A stretch of DNA of 64,000 nucleotides from Pseudomonadota bacterium (GTDB taxonomy: Bacteria > Bdellovibrionota > Bacteriovoracia > Bacteriovoracales > Bacteriovoracaceae): contig JAIYBW010000002.1 in NCBI GenBank assembly GCA_027488375.1, positions 1 through 64,000 of the forward strand. The letters run 5' to 3'. Positions 25,222-32,808 of the stretch are shown piece by piece. Every line of letters begins with the position of its first letter. Position 1 is the stretch's first letter. The notes below the pieces were generated by a model that saw only the letters and a program-made list of their open reading frames with translations, was not told where the DNA came from and searched no databases. The position numbers and the translations under genes were made by a program.

Positions 25222-25877
25222 GAAGAATTATTTTCCCTCCTCTAGATACGGCCAATGAAGATGGACTCCTGGCCCTCGGCGGAGACTTGCATGAAGACAC
25301 TCTTCTGACGGCCTATAAACATGGAATTTTTCCTTGGCCAATTTCTCATGAGTATCCGCTTGCTTGGTTTTCTCCAAATCCCAGAGGCGTTTTATATTTA
25401 GATAAAACGCATGTCCCGAAATCTTTTCAAAAGTTTTTGAAGAAACACGATTATCAAGTCACTTTTAATCAGGCCTTTGATGACGTTATCAATAACTGTT
25501 CAAAAGTTTATAGAAAGCATCAATCAACGACTTGGATCACTCAAGATATTATTCAAGGGTATATAAGACTTTTTAAAAGAGAGCACGCCTACTCAGTGGA
25601 AGTCTGGCACAAAGAGAAGCTCATTGCTGGACTTTATGGAGTTTGTATTGGGGATTTTATTTCAGGGGAATCAATGTTCACTTTAGAGGACAATGCTTCA
25701 AAACTTGGCCTCTATGCACTATTAAGTCGGCTCAAAGATAAAAATATTGAATGGCTAGATACTCAGATGGTGACACCAGTCGTGGAAAGTTTTGGTGGGG
25801 TTTATATTCCCCGACCAGATTTTATATCCCTGCTAAAGAATAAAAACTGGTCGAGAAAAAGAGACGAGATTTTTTAG
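25218..25877 (+). CDS. aat: Leucyl/phenylalanyl-tRNA-protein transferase
   Basis: 219 residues. Adds Leu or Phe to N-terminal Arg/Lys of proteins, creating N-degrons for ClpAP. Family hallmarks: GLLALGGDL, GIFPWP, LAWFSPNPRGVL, GESMF and the C-terminal DTQMVTPVVESFGG. Third gene in a plus-strand run with a dehydrogenase and a ureohydrolase (ATGA overlap). Its stop overlaps that of the convergent desaturase gene (TTAG). Confidence 0.95.
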   Translation: MRRIIFPPLDTANEDGLLALGGDLHEDTLLTAYKHGIFPWPISHEYPLAWFSPNPRGVLYLDKTHVPKSFQKFLKKHDYQVTFNQAFDDVINNCSKVYRKHQSTTWITQDIIQGYIRLFKREHAYSVEVWHKEKLIAGLYGVCIGDFISGESMFTLEDNASKLGLYALLSRLKDKNIEWLDTQMVTPVVESFGGVYIPRPDFISLLKNKNWSRKRDEIF

Positions 25878-26950
25878 TTATAACTTAAACGAAGTCTTTG
25901 ATTGGCCTTTAAAGTTCTGATCACTTCATCCATAAAATCTTCACAAGATTTTTCAAGCTTCACCTTCTCGCCACGGCAATAGGCTTCAAGTCTTGCTTTA
26001 AATTCCTGATAAGAGATATTTAATTCGTGAGCAAGCTCCTCACAACGTTTTTTGAAGCGAAGATCATCCTCAATAAGTGCAGACATTCTTTTCGATAATT
26101 CCTGCTTAAGTGTCGCTGAGTTGTAGACATTTTTAATTTGAGCAAGACCAAAGAAAGACATGATTTTAATGTAAACATAACCAATATCAAACTCAAACCA
26201 ACGATGTCTGAATGAACAAGATCTCATGTGACCATGATGGTTATTGTGATCAAGCTCTCCACAAATAATAAAATTTAACGGAAAAACAAAACCAATATTG
26301 CGGCTATTGTCAGTTGTTTCATGATTACGATAACCCCACCAGTGAGCAATTGCATTTACGCCACCGATAGCAAAAATCGGAGAGACCATGAAGTTTGTGA
26401 CACTCAAAATAGAGCCCCAAACTGGCCCAAATAAAACAATCATGAAAACAGTCATCATGGTCGGTCCAGTAAAGGAATTATTTTGCATGAAGGCTTCGAG
26501 CTTATTGGTATGGATGGTTTTTTTGATTCTTAACACTTCTGGAAGTGTTTTCCCGGCCGTGTAATCAAAAACTCCAAGAAAAAGAGCATGCCAAATTCCT
26601 TTTTGAACAGGGCTATGAGGATCTTTCTCAAGATCAGAGTTTGCATGGTGAAAAATATGAACGGCAACCCAATCAACTTTATTAAGAGAGGTTATAAGCC
26701 ATAACCAGATTTGCATCGGCATATCAATCCACTTATTAATGACCACACCCTTATGAGTATGGTAGCGGTGATATGAAAGACTCATGCAAGTAATTGTTAT
26801 GTGAGCGATGACACAAGCATAGATAAGAATAAACCAGATCGGATGAGCGGCAACAGAATCACCAAAGAATCCATTAACCCCAATCACATTTTGAACCGTC
26901 AACCAGAGCCCAGCATAAAGAAAAGCAAAAAAAGAAAACGTCTTAATCAT
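25874..26950 (-). CDS. Membrane fatty-acid (acyl-CoA type) desaturase
   Basis: 358 residues with four or so hydrophobic helices and the three His boxes of membrane di-iron desaturases: HRYHTH, HIFHH and HNNHH, in the order and spacing of stearoyl-CoA delta-9 desaturases. Adds a double bond to fatty acyl chains using O2 and two electrons. A helical charged tail of about 90 residues follows. I chose the ATG at 26950 (AAGGAAT upstream). It lies 13 nt after a one-cluster ferredoxin-like gene, last in an operon of degenerate complex I-like genes, which suggests an electron route to the desaturase; that is inference. Confidence 0.9.
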   Translation of the reverse strand: MIKTFSFFAFLYAGLWLTVQNVIGVNGFFGDSVAAHPIWFILIYACVIAHITITCMSLSYHRYHTHKGVVINKWIDMPMQIWLWLITSLNKVDWVAVHIFHHANSDLEKDPHSPVQKGIWHALFLGVFDYTAGKTLPEVLRIKKTIHTNKLEAFMQNNSFTGPTMMTVFMIVLFGPVWGSILSVTNFMVSPIFAIGGVNAIAHWWGYRNHETTDNSRNIGFVFPLNFIICGELDHNNHHGHMRSCSFRHRWFEFDIGYVYIKIMSFFGLAQIKNVYNSATLKQELSKRMSALIEDDLRFKKRCEELAHELNISYQEFKARLEAYCRGEKVKLEKSCEDFMDEVIRTLKANQRLRLSYN

Positions 26951-26963
26951 TGAAAATTCCTTA

Positions 26964-27341
26964 TTAAGACCGATGTACCTCATTAAATTCAACCGACATT
27001 TCCAATAATCCTGGCGGTGCAAATTCAACGCAAAGGCCGCAACCAATACATCCACGATCATCAATCATGATGGCGTCTGCCGTCACTTTGATCGCATGAG
27101 TCGGGCATATGTTCTCACAGAATTTTGACTCTTTCCACATAGATAATTTGTCGACCGTTCCTATATACAAAGGTTTACGTCGCAAACGTGGGGAGTAGAA
27201 ATAAATTTTCTCAGGCCACTCTGTTTTATGTAATTTGAAAGACTTAAATAATCTCTCCCCAGTAAGTTTAGCTAGTTGCCACTTGAACCAAGCGGATCTA
27301 AGGAGAGAGACTTTATTGTAAAAATTCCTGTTTAAAATCAT
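26964..27341 (-). CDS. NuoI-like ferredoxin retaining one [4Fe-4S] site
   Basis: 125 residues. The two-motif ferredoxin region resembles NuoI, but motif 1 reads W69-S72-C75-C79 and motif 2 C98-C101-C104-A108. Using the standard crossed ligation of 8Fe ferredoxins, the cluster held by C98, C101, C104 and C79 is intact while the other has lost three of four ligands. The N-terminal 60 residues are basic and amphipathic, as in NuoI. It sits 9 nt after the NuoCD-like gene and 13 nt before the desaturase. Candidate electron donor to the desaturase; complex I assembly seems excluded as the true nuoI is in the next operon. Confidence 0.75.
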   Translation of the reverse strand: MILNRNFYNKVSLLRSAWFKWQLAKLTGERLFKSFKLHKTEWPEKIYFYSPRLRRKPLYIGTVDKLSMWKESKFCENICPTHAIKVTADAIMIDDRGCIGCGLCVEFAPPGLLEMSVEFNEVHRS

Positions 27342-27350
27342 ATCTTCAAA

Positions 27351-28985
27351 TCACCTATCTAACTCGGTTGACCTTATGCCCAAGCTTGCTAAAGAGGCCA
27401 AAAGATGATCCTCAGCAACATTCTTCAAAAGCAAAGGCAGTGCTTGAACAAGAGGAAAACTTGGAGTTTTAATTTTAACTCGAGAAAGTCCAGAGTTTCT
27501 ATTCAACATTATAAGAAAACCACACTCTCCATTTGGAGACTCAATTCCTGTGTAATGCCAATCTTTAGAAACATCAATCTTCTTCAATTCTTCAGTTAAG
27601 GTAAAATAGTCCTTAACCCAATCAGGATTTATAAATTCTCCCATTGGTAAATTATCTATGACTTGTGTAATGATTCTTAAACTCTGAAAAATTTCCTCAT
27701 AACGAATGAGATATCTTTCATAAGCCGTTCCATGAATGCCAACAGGAATATCAAAATCAATATCTTGATAAAAATAAAAAGGCTGAGATTTCCTTAAATC
27801 AAAATTAAGGCCAGAGGCGCGCATCGTTGGACCACTTAGTCCCCATTGAAGTGCTGTTTGTGCAGAAACTGAGGCAGCACTCAGACTTTCTCGAAACTGA
27901 GGCTGACTTATAAGAGAACGATGAATTGTTTTTAAAACTTTTGTTAAGACATCAAAAACAGCTTGATACTCAACGATCCATCCAGGTGGTAGATCATCTC
28001 TCACACCACCAATTTTGATCATGCCGAAACCCTGCCTGTGACCACAGTACTTTTCCATTAACTCATAAATTTTCTCACGAAGGTTAAGAAAGAGACGATG
28101 CTCAGGCAAATTGAGGGCAAAACATATCTCATGCATGACTGTGAGATGTTCAAAAATACGAGAAAGCTCAATCCCCATGATTCTTATTGCTTGCGCCCTT
28201 TCAGGTATTTTTATTCGTAACAAATCCTCAAGAGACTTGGCCCATGCAACGGCATAATTTGGAGAAGCTCCAAAATTAATTTTATCAACCAAGGCGAGAG
28301 ATTGAATCCAATCCTTAGTGGTCAGAGTTTTTTCTAATCCTTGATGGTAGAAGCCAATATCCACAATTGAATCGACCAGGCGATGGCCATCAAAACAGGC
28401 CTTCCATTCAAAAAGTCCTTTTGATTGTGAAGAATATAAACTGTAATTTTTCCAAATGTAAGATTCTTCTGCAAATGGTGACTCGGACTTATTTGGATTA
28501 AATCTGAGGACTGGATTATTCTCTGGAATATCCATTGGCCAATCTGCACTTGAAGAATCTTTTCTGTAAGGGAAAACCTTTTGGCCTCGAGGAAGAAGAA
28601 GAGACTTCATATGACGATTAAACTGTATTCCTAAAAGCTCCCACTGCTCTCGCTCCATCCATTCAGCATTGGAGAAAAGCCCAACTATACTCGGTATGAT
28701 CTCATTTATATTGAAGCATACATGCAAGTTTAATCGTTGGTGGGCCCCCATATTTAAAAAATGATAAGTGAGTCTAAACGGATAGGGAGAATTATCAAGA
28801 CCTGAGAGATCAACCCCTGCAATTTCAACGAGCGTAAAAAATCCTAAATCTTCACCCGCCATCTCAACCCATCGAAGTAAATTAATTGGTCGAATCGTGA
28901 TGTGGTGCTGGCCCGCGGATTCAAAATAAGATGAATCTTGTGCAAGGATAACTTTAGTTTTCTCAAACTCTTTCCAACTAAACAT
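27351..28985 (-). CDS. NuoC-NuoD fusion paralog, quinone site lost
   Basis: 544 residues. N-terminal ~170 residues match NuoC (AEWMEREQWELLGIQFNRH parallels the true NuoC here, [19 protein letters not shown]). From about 190 the NuoD fold follows (IGFYHQGLEKT, IPERAQAIRIMGIELSRIFEHL, IKIGGVRDDLPPGW, and a closing LGIRSTELDR). The NuoD HPxxHG loop that carries the quinone His is replaced (QSKGLFEW), and the Tyr in DRLNY of the true NuoD is Phe (DKINF). Hydrogenase CxxC pairs are absent too. It overlaps the NuoB-like gene by 8 bp. Probably a structural relic or a repurposed scaffold. Confidence 0.8.
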   Translation of the reverse strand: MFSWKEFEKTKVILAQDSSYFESAGQHHITIRPINLLRWVEMAGEDLGFFTLVEIAGVDLSGLDNSPYPFRLTYHFLNMGAHQRLNLHVCFNINEIIPSIVGLFSNAEWMEREQWELLGIQFNRHMKSLLLPRGQKVFPYRKDSSSADWPMDIPENNPVLRFNPNKSESPFAEESYIWKNYSLYSSQSKGLFEWKACFDGHRLVDSIVDIGFYHQGLEKTLTTKDWIQSLALVDKINFGASPNYAVAWAKSLEDLLRIKIPERAQAIRIMGIELSRIFEHLTVMHEICFALNLPEHRLFLNLREKIYELMEKYCGHRQGFGMIKIGGVRDDLPPGWIVEYQAVFDVLTKVLKTIHRSLISQPQFRESLSAASVSAQTALQWGLSGPTMRASGLNFDLRKSQPFYFYQDIDFDIPVGIHGTAYERYLIRYEEIFQSLRIITQVIDNLPMGEFINPDWVKDYFTLTEELKKIDVSKDWHYTGIESPNGECGFLIMLNRNSGLSRVKIKTPSFPLVQALPLLLKNVAEDHLLASLASLGIRSTELDR

Positions 28986-29370
28986 GTTTTATCTTCTGGT
29001 AACAGTCCATAAGGCCTTGCAAAATTTCTTCAGGCAGAAGGTTCCACCCATTCAAATATACGCCTGCAATTTCATCGGGGCGAAACTGTTTTAATATTTC
29101 TTGCCCTTCCGTTAAGGTCACAGAATCCCCAATTAAAAGGAGCACTCTATTTTGTCTTAAATAATTTAGGATTTCCGGAAAGATTCTCCTCATTTTAAGG
29201 GAAATAATGCCATCCCAAACAATCACAGAAGAATCCTCAATCGAAGACGTCATCTTAATTTCAAATGGGAGTGAGTGAGAAAACTTATCTCCAAGTATTG
29301 AAAGCATCTCCGTCGATAAGGCGGGATGTCCGAGACAAAAAAACTTGAGTTCTAATTTTTCTTTTTTCAT
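28978..29370 (-). CDS. NuoB-like protein without cluster cysteines
   Basis: 130 residues, shorter than NuoB (199 in the neighbouring operon). Alignment by eye: WDGIISLKMRRIFPEIL parallels [16 protein letters not shown] of the true NuoB, LLLIGDS parallels VIAMGAC, and VYLNGWNLLPEEILQGLM parallels [18 protein letters not shown]. All N2-cluster Cys are replaced; only C12 and C123 remain, at other positions. The similarity is remote and based on pattern plus gene context (next to NuoCD- and NuoI-like genes). No ribosome binding site is obvious; it starts right after the lipoprotein stop. Confidence 0.6.
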   Translation of the reverse strand: MKKEKLELKFFCLGHPALSTEMLSILGDKFSHSLPFEIKMTSSIEDSSVIVWDGIISLKMRRIFPEILNYLRQNRVLLLIGDSVTLTEGQEILKQFRPDEIAGVYLNGWNLLPEEILQGLMDCYQKIKHV

Positions 29371-30837
29371 TTAATAGATAATCTTAAGTTCATCTTCTAA
29401 ATCTTTTATATCGCGCTTTTTCCACGCAGTATCCTCAGGAAAGACTCTCATTTTCTTTCGTATTTCTAAATTAGGATCAATACGGCACTCAAACTTTTTA
29501 GCGCGCATTTTAACCCAGGAGTATAATTTCTCATGAGTTCCGAAAGAATGATAATCATAATCAACAAATCTATAATAATCATGGGTTGATAATGACAATC
29601 CTCGCAAGTAGTTTCCCACATAATTCATGGCCAAATCTAGATCAGAATCACTACAGTTCAAAATCCCTGTTTTTAAGTTGTATTTGTAACGGCCTAAATT
29701 ATCGACTAGATTCTTTTGCCATGACTTATTTTTGCAATCAAAGTAGTGCCCCTCACGATGAAGGCGCATAAATATCCCCAAGTAATTTAAAAACCAAAAT
29801 TTTTCTTGATCCATGTTTACATTGCCAGAATAAACAAACTTTTGGCAGGTCTGATATTCTGATTCGTACTGACTCAAAAATGCTTTTAACCTGGCAGAGA
29901 AACCAATTGGCTTTTTCTTCTTTTTAAGTTCCTCAACGAGCTTGGCCTTGGCTTTTAATTCCTCTACAGTCCTAGCAGGAATATCCTCAGGCAAGAATGA
30001 ACCAACATCTGTCCACAATTTATCATACAAGCGATGACAGCTTGATTTAATCTTTTGAATTTCTGATCCAGAAATAAAAATAGAGTTTTTTTGATGGTAC
30101 CTAAGAGCATTATCGAGATTTAGTAGCTGGCCAATTTTAATATACGGATAACTGACTCCTGCCCCATCATTTCTTCCCTCACTATTCTCCAAAGTGGCCC
30201 TTGCTCTCTCCCAACTCGTTTTAGCTTTCAAGCCCTCAACGTCATTAACACCCTCATATAATTTACTAGAAGGATCTACTGCTACAAAGACCAGCCTAGA
30301 AAGCCATAAATTTGTTCCGACACAATTTCCTTCAGGGCACCTTTGTTCAATAAATGCACCAATCAGGCGAACTGTGTTTTCGAAAACATCTGTCTGACGT
30401 TTATATTTTTTTGATCCACCAAAAATAATCACTCTCTGGGGAAGACCAAGTTGATCGAGATGTCCTGGTATGATCCCATAGCTGAACCTAGGATTAGCTA
30501 TAGTGCCAGTATATTGATTCCACACATCTTTCTGAGGGCAATAAGAATGCGAGTAATAGATCTGCCCTGATGGCAAATCGAGCTCATAATGAAATTTAGA
30601 TCCTTGTTTTGTGATGAGGACAGCATTTACAAGTGGCTTAAGCTGATGAGAGTCTTGCGACACATCAAAAAATAAATGGGCCGGAACTTCAGCCTCTTTA
30701 CCTTCAATTGTATGGCCAGATTGAGGAGAGAACCATTGAGATTTGAGTGGTAAGGCCAACTCGCCAGAAGTTTCAGGCCTAGAAATCAAGCTACAGGCAG
30801 ATATTAAAAACAAGATGAGGAGTTGAGGGCTTTTCAT
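29371..30837 (-). CDS. Large lipoprotein of unknown function
   Basis: 488 residues from the ATG at 30837 (an in-frame ATG at 30858 gives 495). The lipoprotein signal MKSPQLLILFLISAC places the acylated Cys at 15. The mature protein is mixed alpha/beta with a Lys-rich coiled segment (VEELKAKAKLVEELKKKKK, about 295-315) and nine or so Cys, consistent with disulfides in the periplasm. I do not recognise the family. First gene of the operon leading to the degenerate complex I-like genes and the desaturase. Confidence 0.7.
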   Translation of the reverse strand: MKSPQLLILFLISACSLISRPETSGELALPLKSQWFSPQSGHTIEGKEAEVPAHLFFDVSQDSHQLKPLVNAVLITKQGSKFHYELDLPSGQIYYSHSYCPQKDVWNQYTGTIANPRFSYGIIPGHLDQLGLPQRVIIFGGSKKYKRQTDVFENTVRLIGAFIEQRCPEGNCVGTNLWLSRLVFVAVDPSSKLYEGVNDVEGLKAKTSWERARATLENSEGRNDGAGVSYPYIKIGQLLNLDNALRYHQKNSIFISGSEIQKIKSSCHRLYDKLWTDVGSFLPEDIPARTVEELKAKAKLVEELKKKKKPIGFSARLKAFLSQYESEYQTCQKFVYSGNVNMDQEKFWFLNYLGIFMRLHREGHYFDCKNKSWQKNLVDNLGRYKYNLKTGILNCSDSDLDLAMNYVGNYLRGLSLSTHDYYRFVDYDYHSFGTHEKLYSWVKMRAKKFECRIDPNLEIRKKMRVFPEDTAWKKRDIKDLEDELKIIY

Positions 30838-30886
30838 TTGACATAATCTCAATAACATAACATCATAACTCTACTTTTCTCACAAG

Positions 30887-30973
30887 GCCCGGGTGGTGGA
30901 ATGGTAGACACAAGGGATTTAAAATCCCTCGGATGAATAATCCGTACGAGTTCGAGTCTCGTCTTGGGCACCA
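30887..30973 (+). tRNA. tRNA-Leu (UAA)
   Basis: 87 nt with encoded CCA. The 7-bp acceptor stem gcccggg pairs with cttgggc (two G-U pairs); the anticodon arm aggga-TTTAAAA-tccct gives anticodon TAA; a long variable arm (cggat...atccg) marks a class II tRNA; the T arm is acgag-ttcgagt-ctcgt. It stands alone between the two complex I-related operons, on the opposite strand. Confidence 0.95.
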
Positions 30974-31030
30974 AATATTTAAAATCAGTTAATTATAGAA
31001 AGCACATTGTGCGATGGCCAACATCTTTGC

Positions 31031-31053
31031 AAAAAAAAAGGCCCTTTCGGGCC
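31031..31053 (-). terminator. Rho-independent terminator of the nuo operon
   Basis: Read on the minus strand: GGCCC-GAAA-GGGCC followed by nine T (plus-strand A run 31031-31039). It lies 5 nt after the stop of the last gene of the nuo operon and would prevent read-through towards the downstream lipoprotein operon. Confidence 0.9.
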
Positions 31054-31057
31054 CAAA

Positions 31058-31321
31058 TTATGGAAGAAAATTAATTCCCTTATAATATTGGTAAGGTATC
31101 TGCTCAACTGTCTTGTCAGTAATAGCCGATTTAATTTTTCTCTCAATTTGATGCTGGATAAGTTTTATCATTGAAGGATCACCTTCAAGATTTAGCACCA
31201 CTTCTTGTTGTCCAACAGGTCGAACTTCACCAGTAATTTCAATTTTTCTCGTAATATCAAAAATGGTACTTACGAGCTCAGGATTAAAAGTTCCTTTATA
31301 AGTAATTTTTCGTGCAATCAT
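31058..31321 (-). CDS. Small acylphosphatase-like protein at end of nuo operon
   Basis: 87 residues. The pattern ITGEVRPVGQQEVVLNLEGDPSMIKLIQHQI resembles the second half of acylphosphatase (LTGWVRN..DGSVEVVAEGD...), and length fits (~90), but the catalytic GxVQGVxFR loop is not present (YKGTFNPELVSTIFD instead), so hydrolysis is unlikely. It starts 8 nt after nuoN and precedes the terminator, so it is transcribed with complex I. It may be an accessory or assembly factor; that is inference. Confidence 0.6.
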   Translation of the reverse strand: MIARKITYKGTFNPELVSTIFDITRKIEITGEVRPVGQQEVVLNLEGDPSMIKLIQHQIERKIKSAITDKTVEQIPYQYYKGINFLP

Positions 31322-31329
31322 ATTTTACC

Positions 31330-32808
31330 TTACCTAGAGATCATTTTAATAAACTGAATAATAGCTTTTGGAAAGATTCCAAACTGTAGCGTGGCAACAG
31401 CTGAAACAAAAGCGGCAATGAAAGCTCCAGTAATTGGATTATATTTTGCGACTTCTTTTCCACTTTCTTTCATAAAAAGATAAACAATTACTCTTAAATA
31501 ATAAAATACAGAAACAACAGAAGTAAGAACAGCAATCACAACAAGGGGAACCTCACCTGCCGTTACTGCCGAACTAAAAAGTCCATATTTCCCAATAAAT
31601 CCTGAAGTAAGTGGAATTCCTGCCATTGAAAGAAGGAATACTGTAAGCATGGCCCCTAAAAAAGGATGCTTCATACCCAGACCTGCGATTTGTTCAAGAT
31701 GAAGATCTTTTTGGTTTTTCTCTTCAAAGAGAGAAATAATGGCAAAAGATCCAAGGTTTGCAAGGGCATAGAAAAATAAATAAAGAACAAGTGATGAAGT
31801 CGAACCGTCTTTAGCGTTCATTGCATAGAGACCAATGAGCAAATAACCTGAATGAGCAATTGTTGAGAAAGAGAGCATTCGCTTTAATTCTGTTTGAGCA
31901 ATGGCTACAAAATTTCCGTAGATCATAGTCGCAGCCGCTACAAACCATATAAAATTTTGAAACCACTTTAACTGAGGAATCGAACTAATAAAAATAAGAT
32001 TTTGAGCGATCTTAGCAAAGGCAAGAAACGCCGTAAATTTAACTGCAGCTCCCATGAACGCCGTAACATTTGTGGCTGCCCCTTGATAGACATCAGGCAC
32101 CCATCCATGAAATGGGAAAGCACCAATTTTAAAAAGCATGGCCGCAACAACTAAGCCTAAACCAATAAGAAAAATTGGTGAAATTGTATTCATTCCACTT
32201 AGAATCTTGGCGAGGCTTACTAATTCAAATGAACCAAGTGATCCAAAAATTAAAGATGAGCCATAAAGCAACATGGCAGAAGCTAAACCACCTAAAACAA
32301 AGTACTTCAATCCTGCTTCAGCTGAGAATTGACTTGTTCGTCTCATGGCCACCATGACGTAGATAGCTAATGACATAATTTCAAGTGCTATAAACATGAA
32401 CAAAAGATGTGTGGTCGATACCATGAGGATCATACCAGCAGATGCAAATAAAATAAGAGCATAAATTTCAGACAACAACCCTTCTTTTTTATCTTGCCCA
32501 TTTGTCAGCATGACTGCAATCAGTGCGAAAAACAAAATCATGATACTAAGTGTTTTAGTAAACTGAGTCAGAGCAAGAGTTCCACCTAGGATGCTAACAT
32601 CTACTAGTTGCATATTTAAAAGGCTCTGAACAATAGCGCACACAAGAAAAATAAATGATGTTAAGAAAGCAAAAGAATGACCTTTTTCTTTATGCGTACC
32701 AATGATCAGAGAAAAAACTGCCCCTAATGAAATGATAAAAAGTGGCAGTAACTGCATGATCTCTGAATACCCTAATGACTGTAGAGGGAAAATACTATTG
32801 ATATTCAT
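31330..32808 (-). CDS. nuoN: NADH-quinone oxidoreductase subunit N
   Basis: 492 residues with about 14 membrane helices, antiporter-like proton-pumping subunit of complex I. Characteristic segments: LKYFVLGGLASAMLLYGSS, the Lys of MLFKIGAFPFHGWVPDVYQGA and KRMLSFSTIAHSGYLLIGL. Last core gene of the operon; overlaps nuoM by 14 bp. Confidence 0.97.
   Translation of the reverse strand: MNINSIFPLQSLGYSEIMQLLPLFIISLGAVFSLIIGTHKEKGHSFAFLTSFIFLVCAIVQSLLNMQLVDVSILGGTLALTQFTKTLSIMILFFALIAVMLTNGQDKKEGLLSEIYALILFASAGMILMVSTTHLLFMFIALEIMSLAIYVMVAMRRTSQFSAEAGLKYFVLGGLASAMLLYGSSLIFGSLGSFELVSLAKILSGMNTISPIFLIGLGLVVAAMLFKIGAFPFHGWVPDVYQGAATNVTAFMGAAVKFTAFLAFAKIAQNLIFISSIPQLKWFQNFIWFVAAATMIYGNFVAIAQTELKRMLSFSTIAHSGYLLIGLYAMNAKDGSTSSLVLYLFFYALANLGSFAIISLFEEKNQKDLHLEQIAGLGMKHPFLGAMLTVFLLSMAGIPLTSGFIGKYGLFSSAVTAGEVPLVVIAVLTSVVSVFYYLRVIVYLFMKESGKEVAKYNPITGAFIAAFVSAVATLQFGIFPKAIIQFIKMISR

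Noticed and set aside
27351..28985. [NiFe]-hydrogenase large subunit
   Set aside because: Neither of the two CxxC metal-binding pairs is present; overall match is to NuoC plus NuoD.
31031..31039. A9 run as a slippage site
   Set aside because: It is the U tract of the nuo-operon terminator and lies outside any gene.
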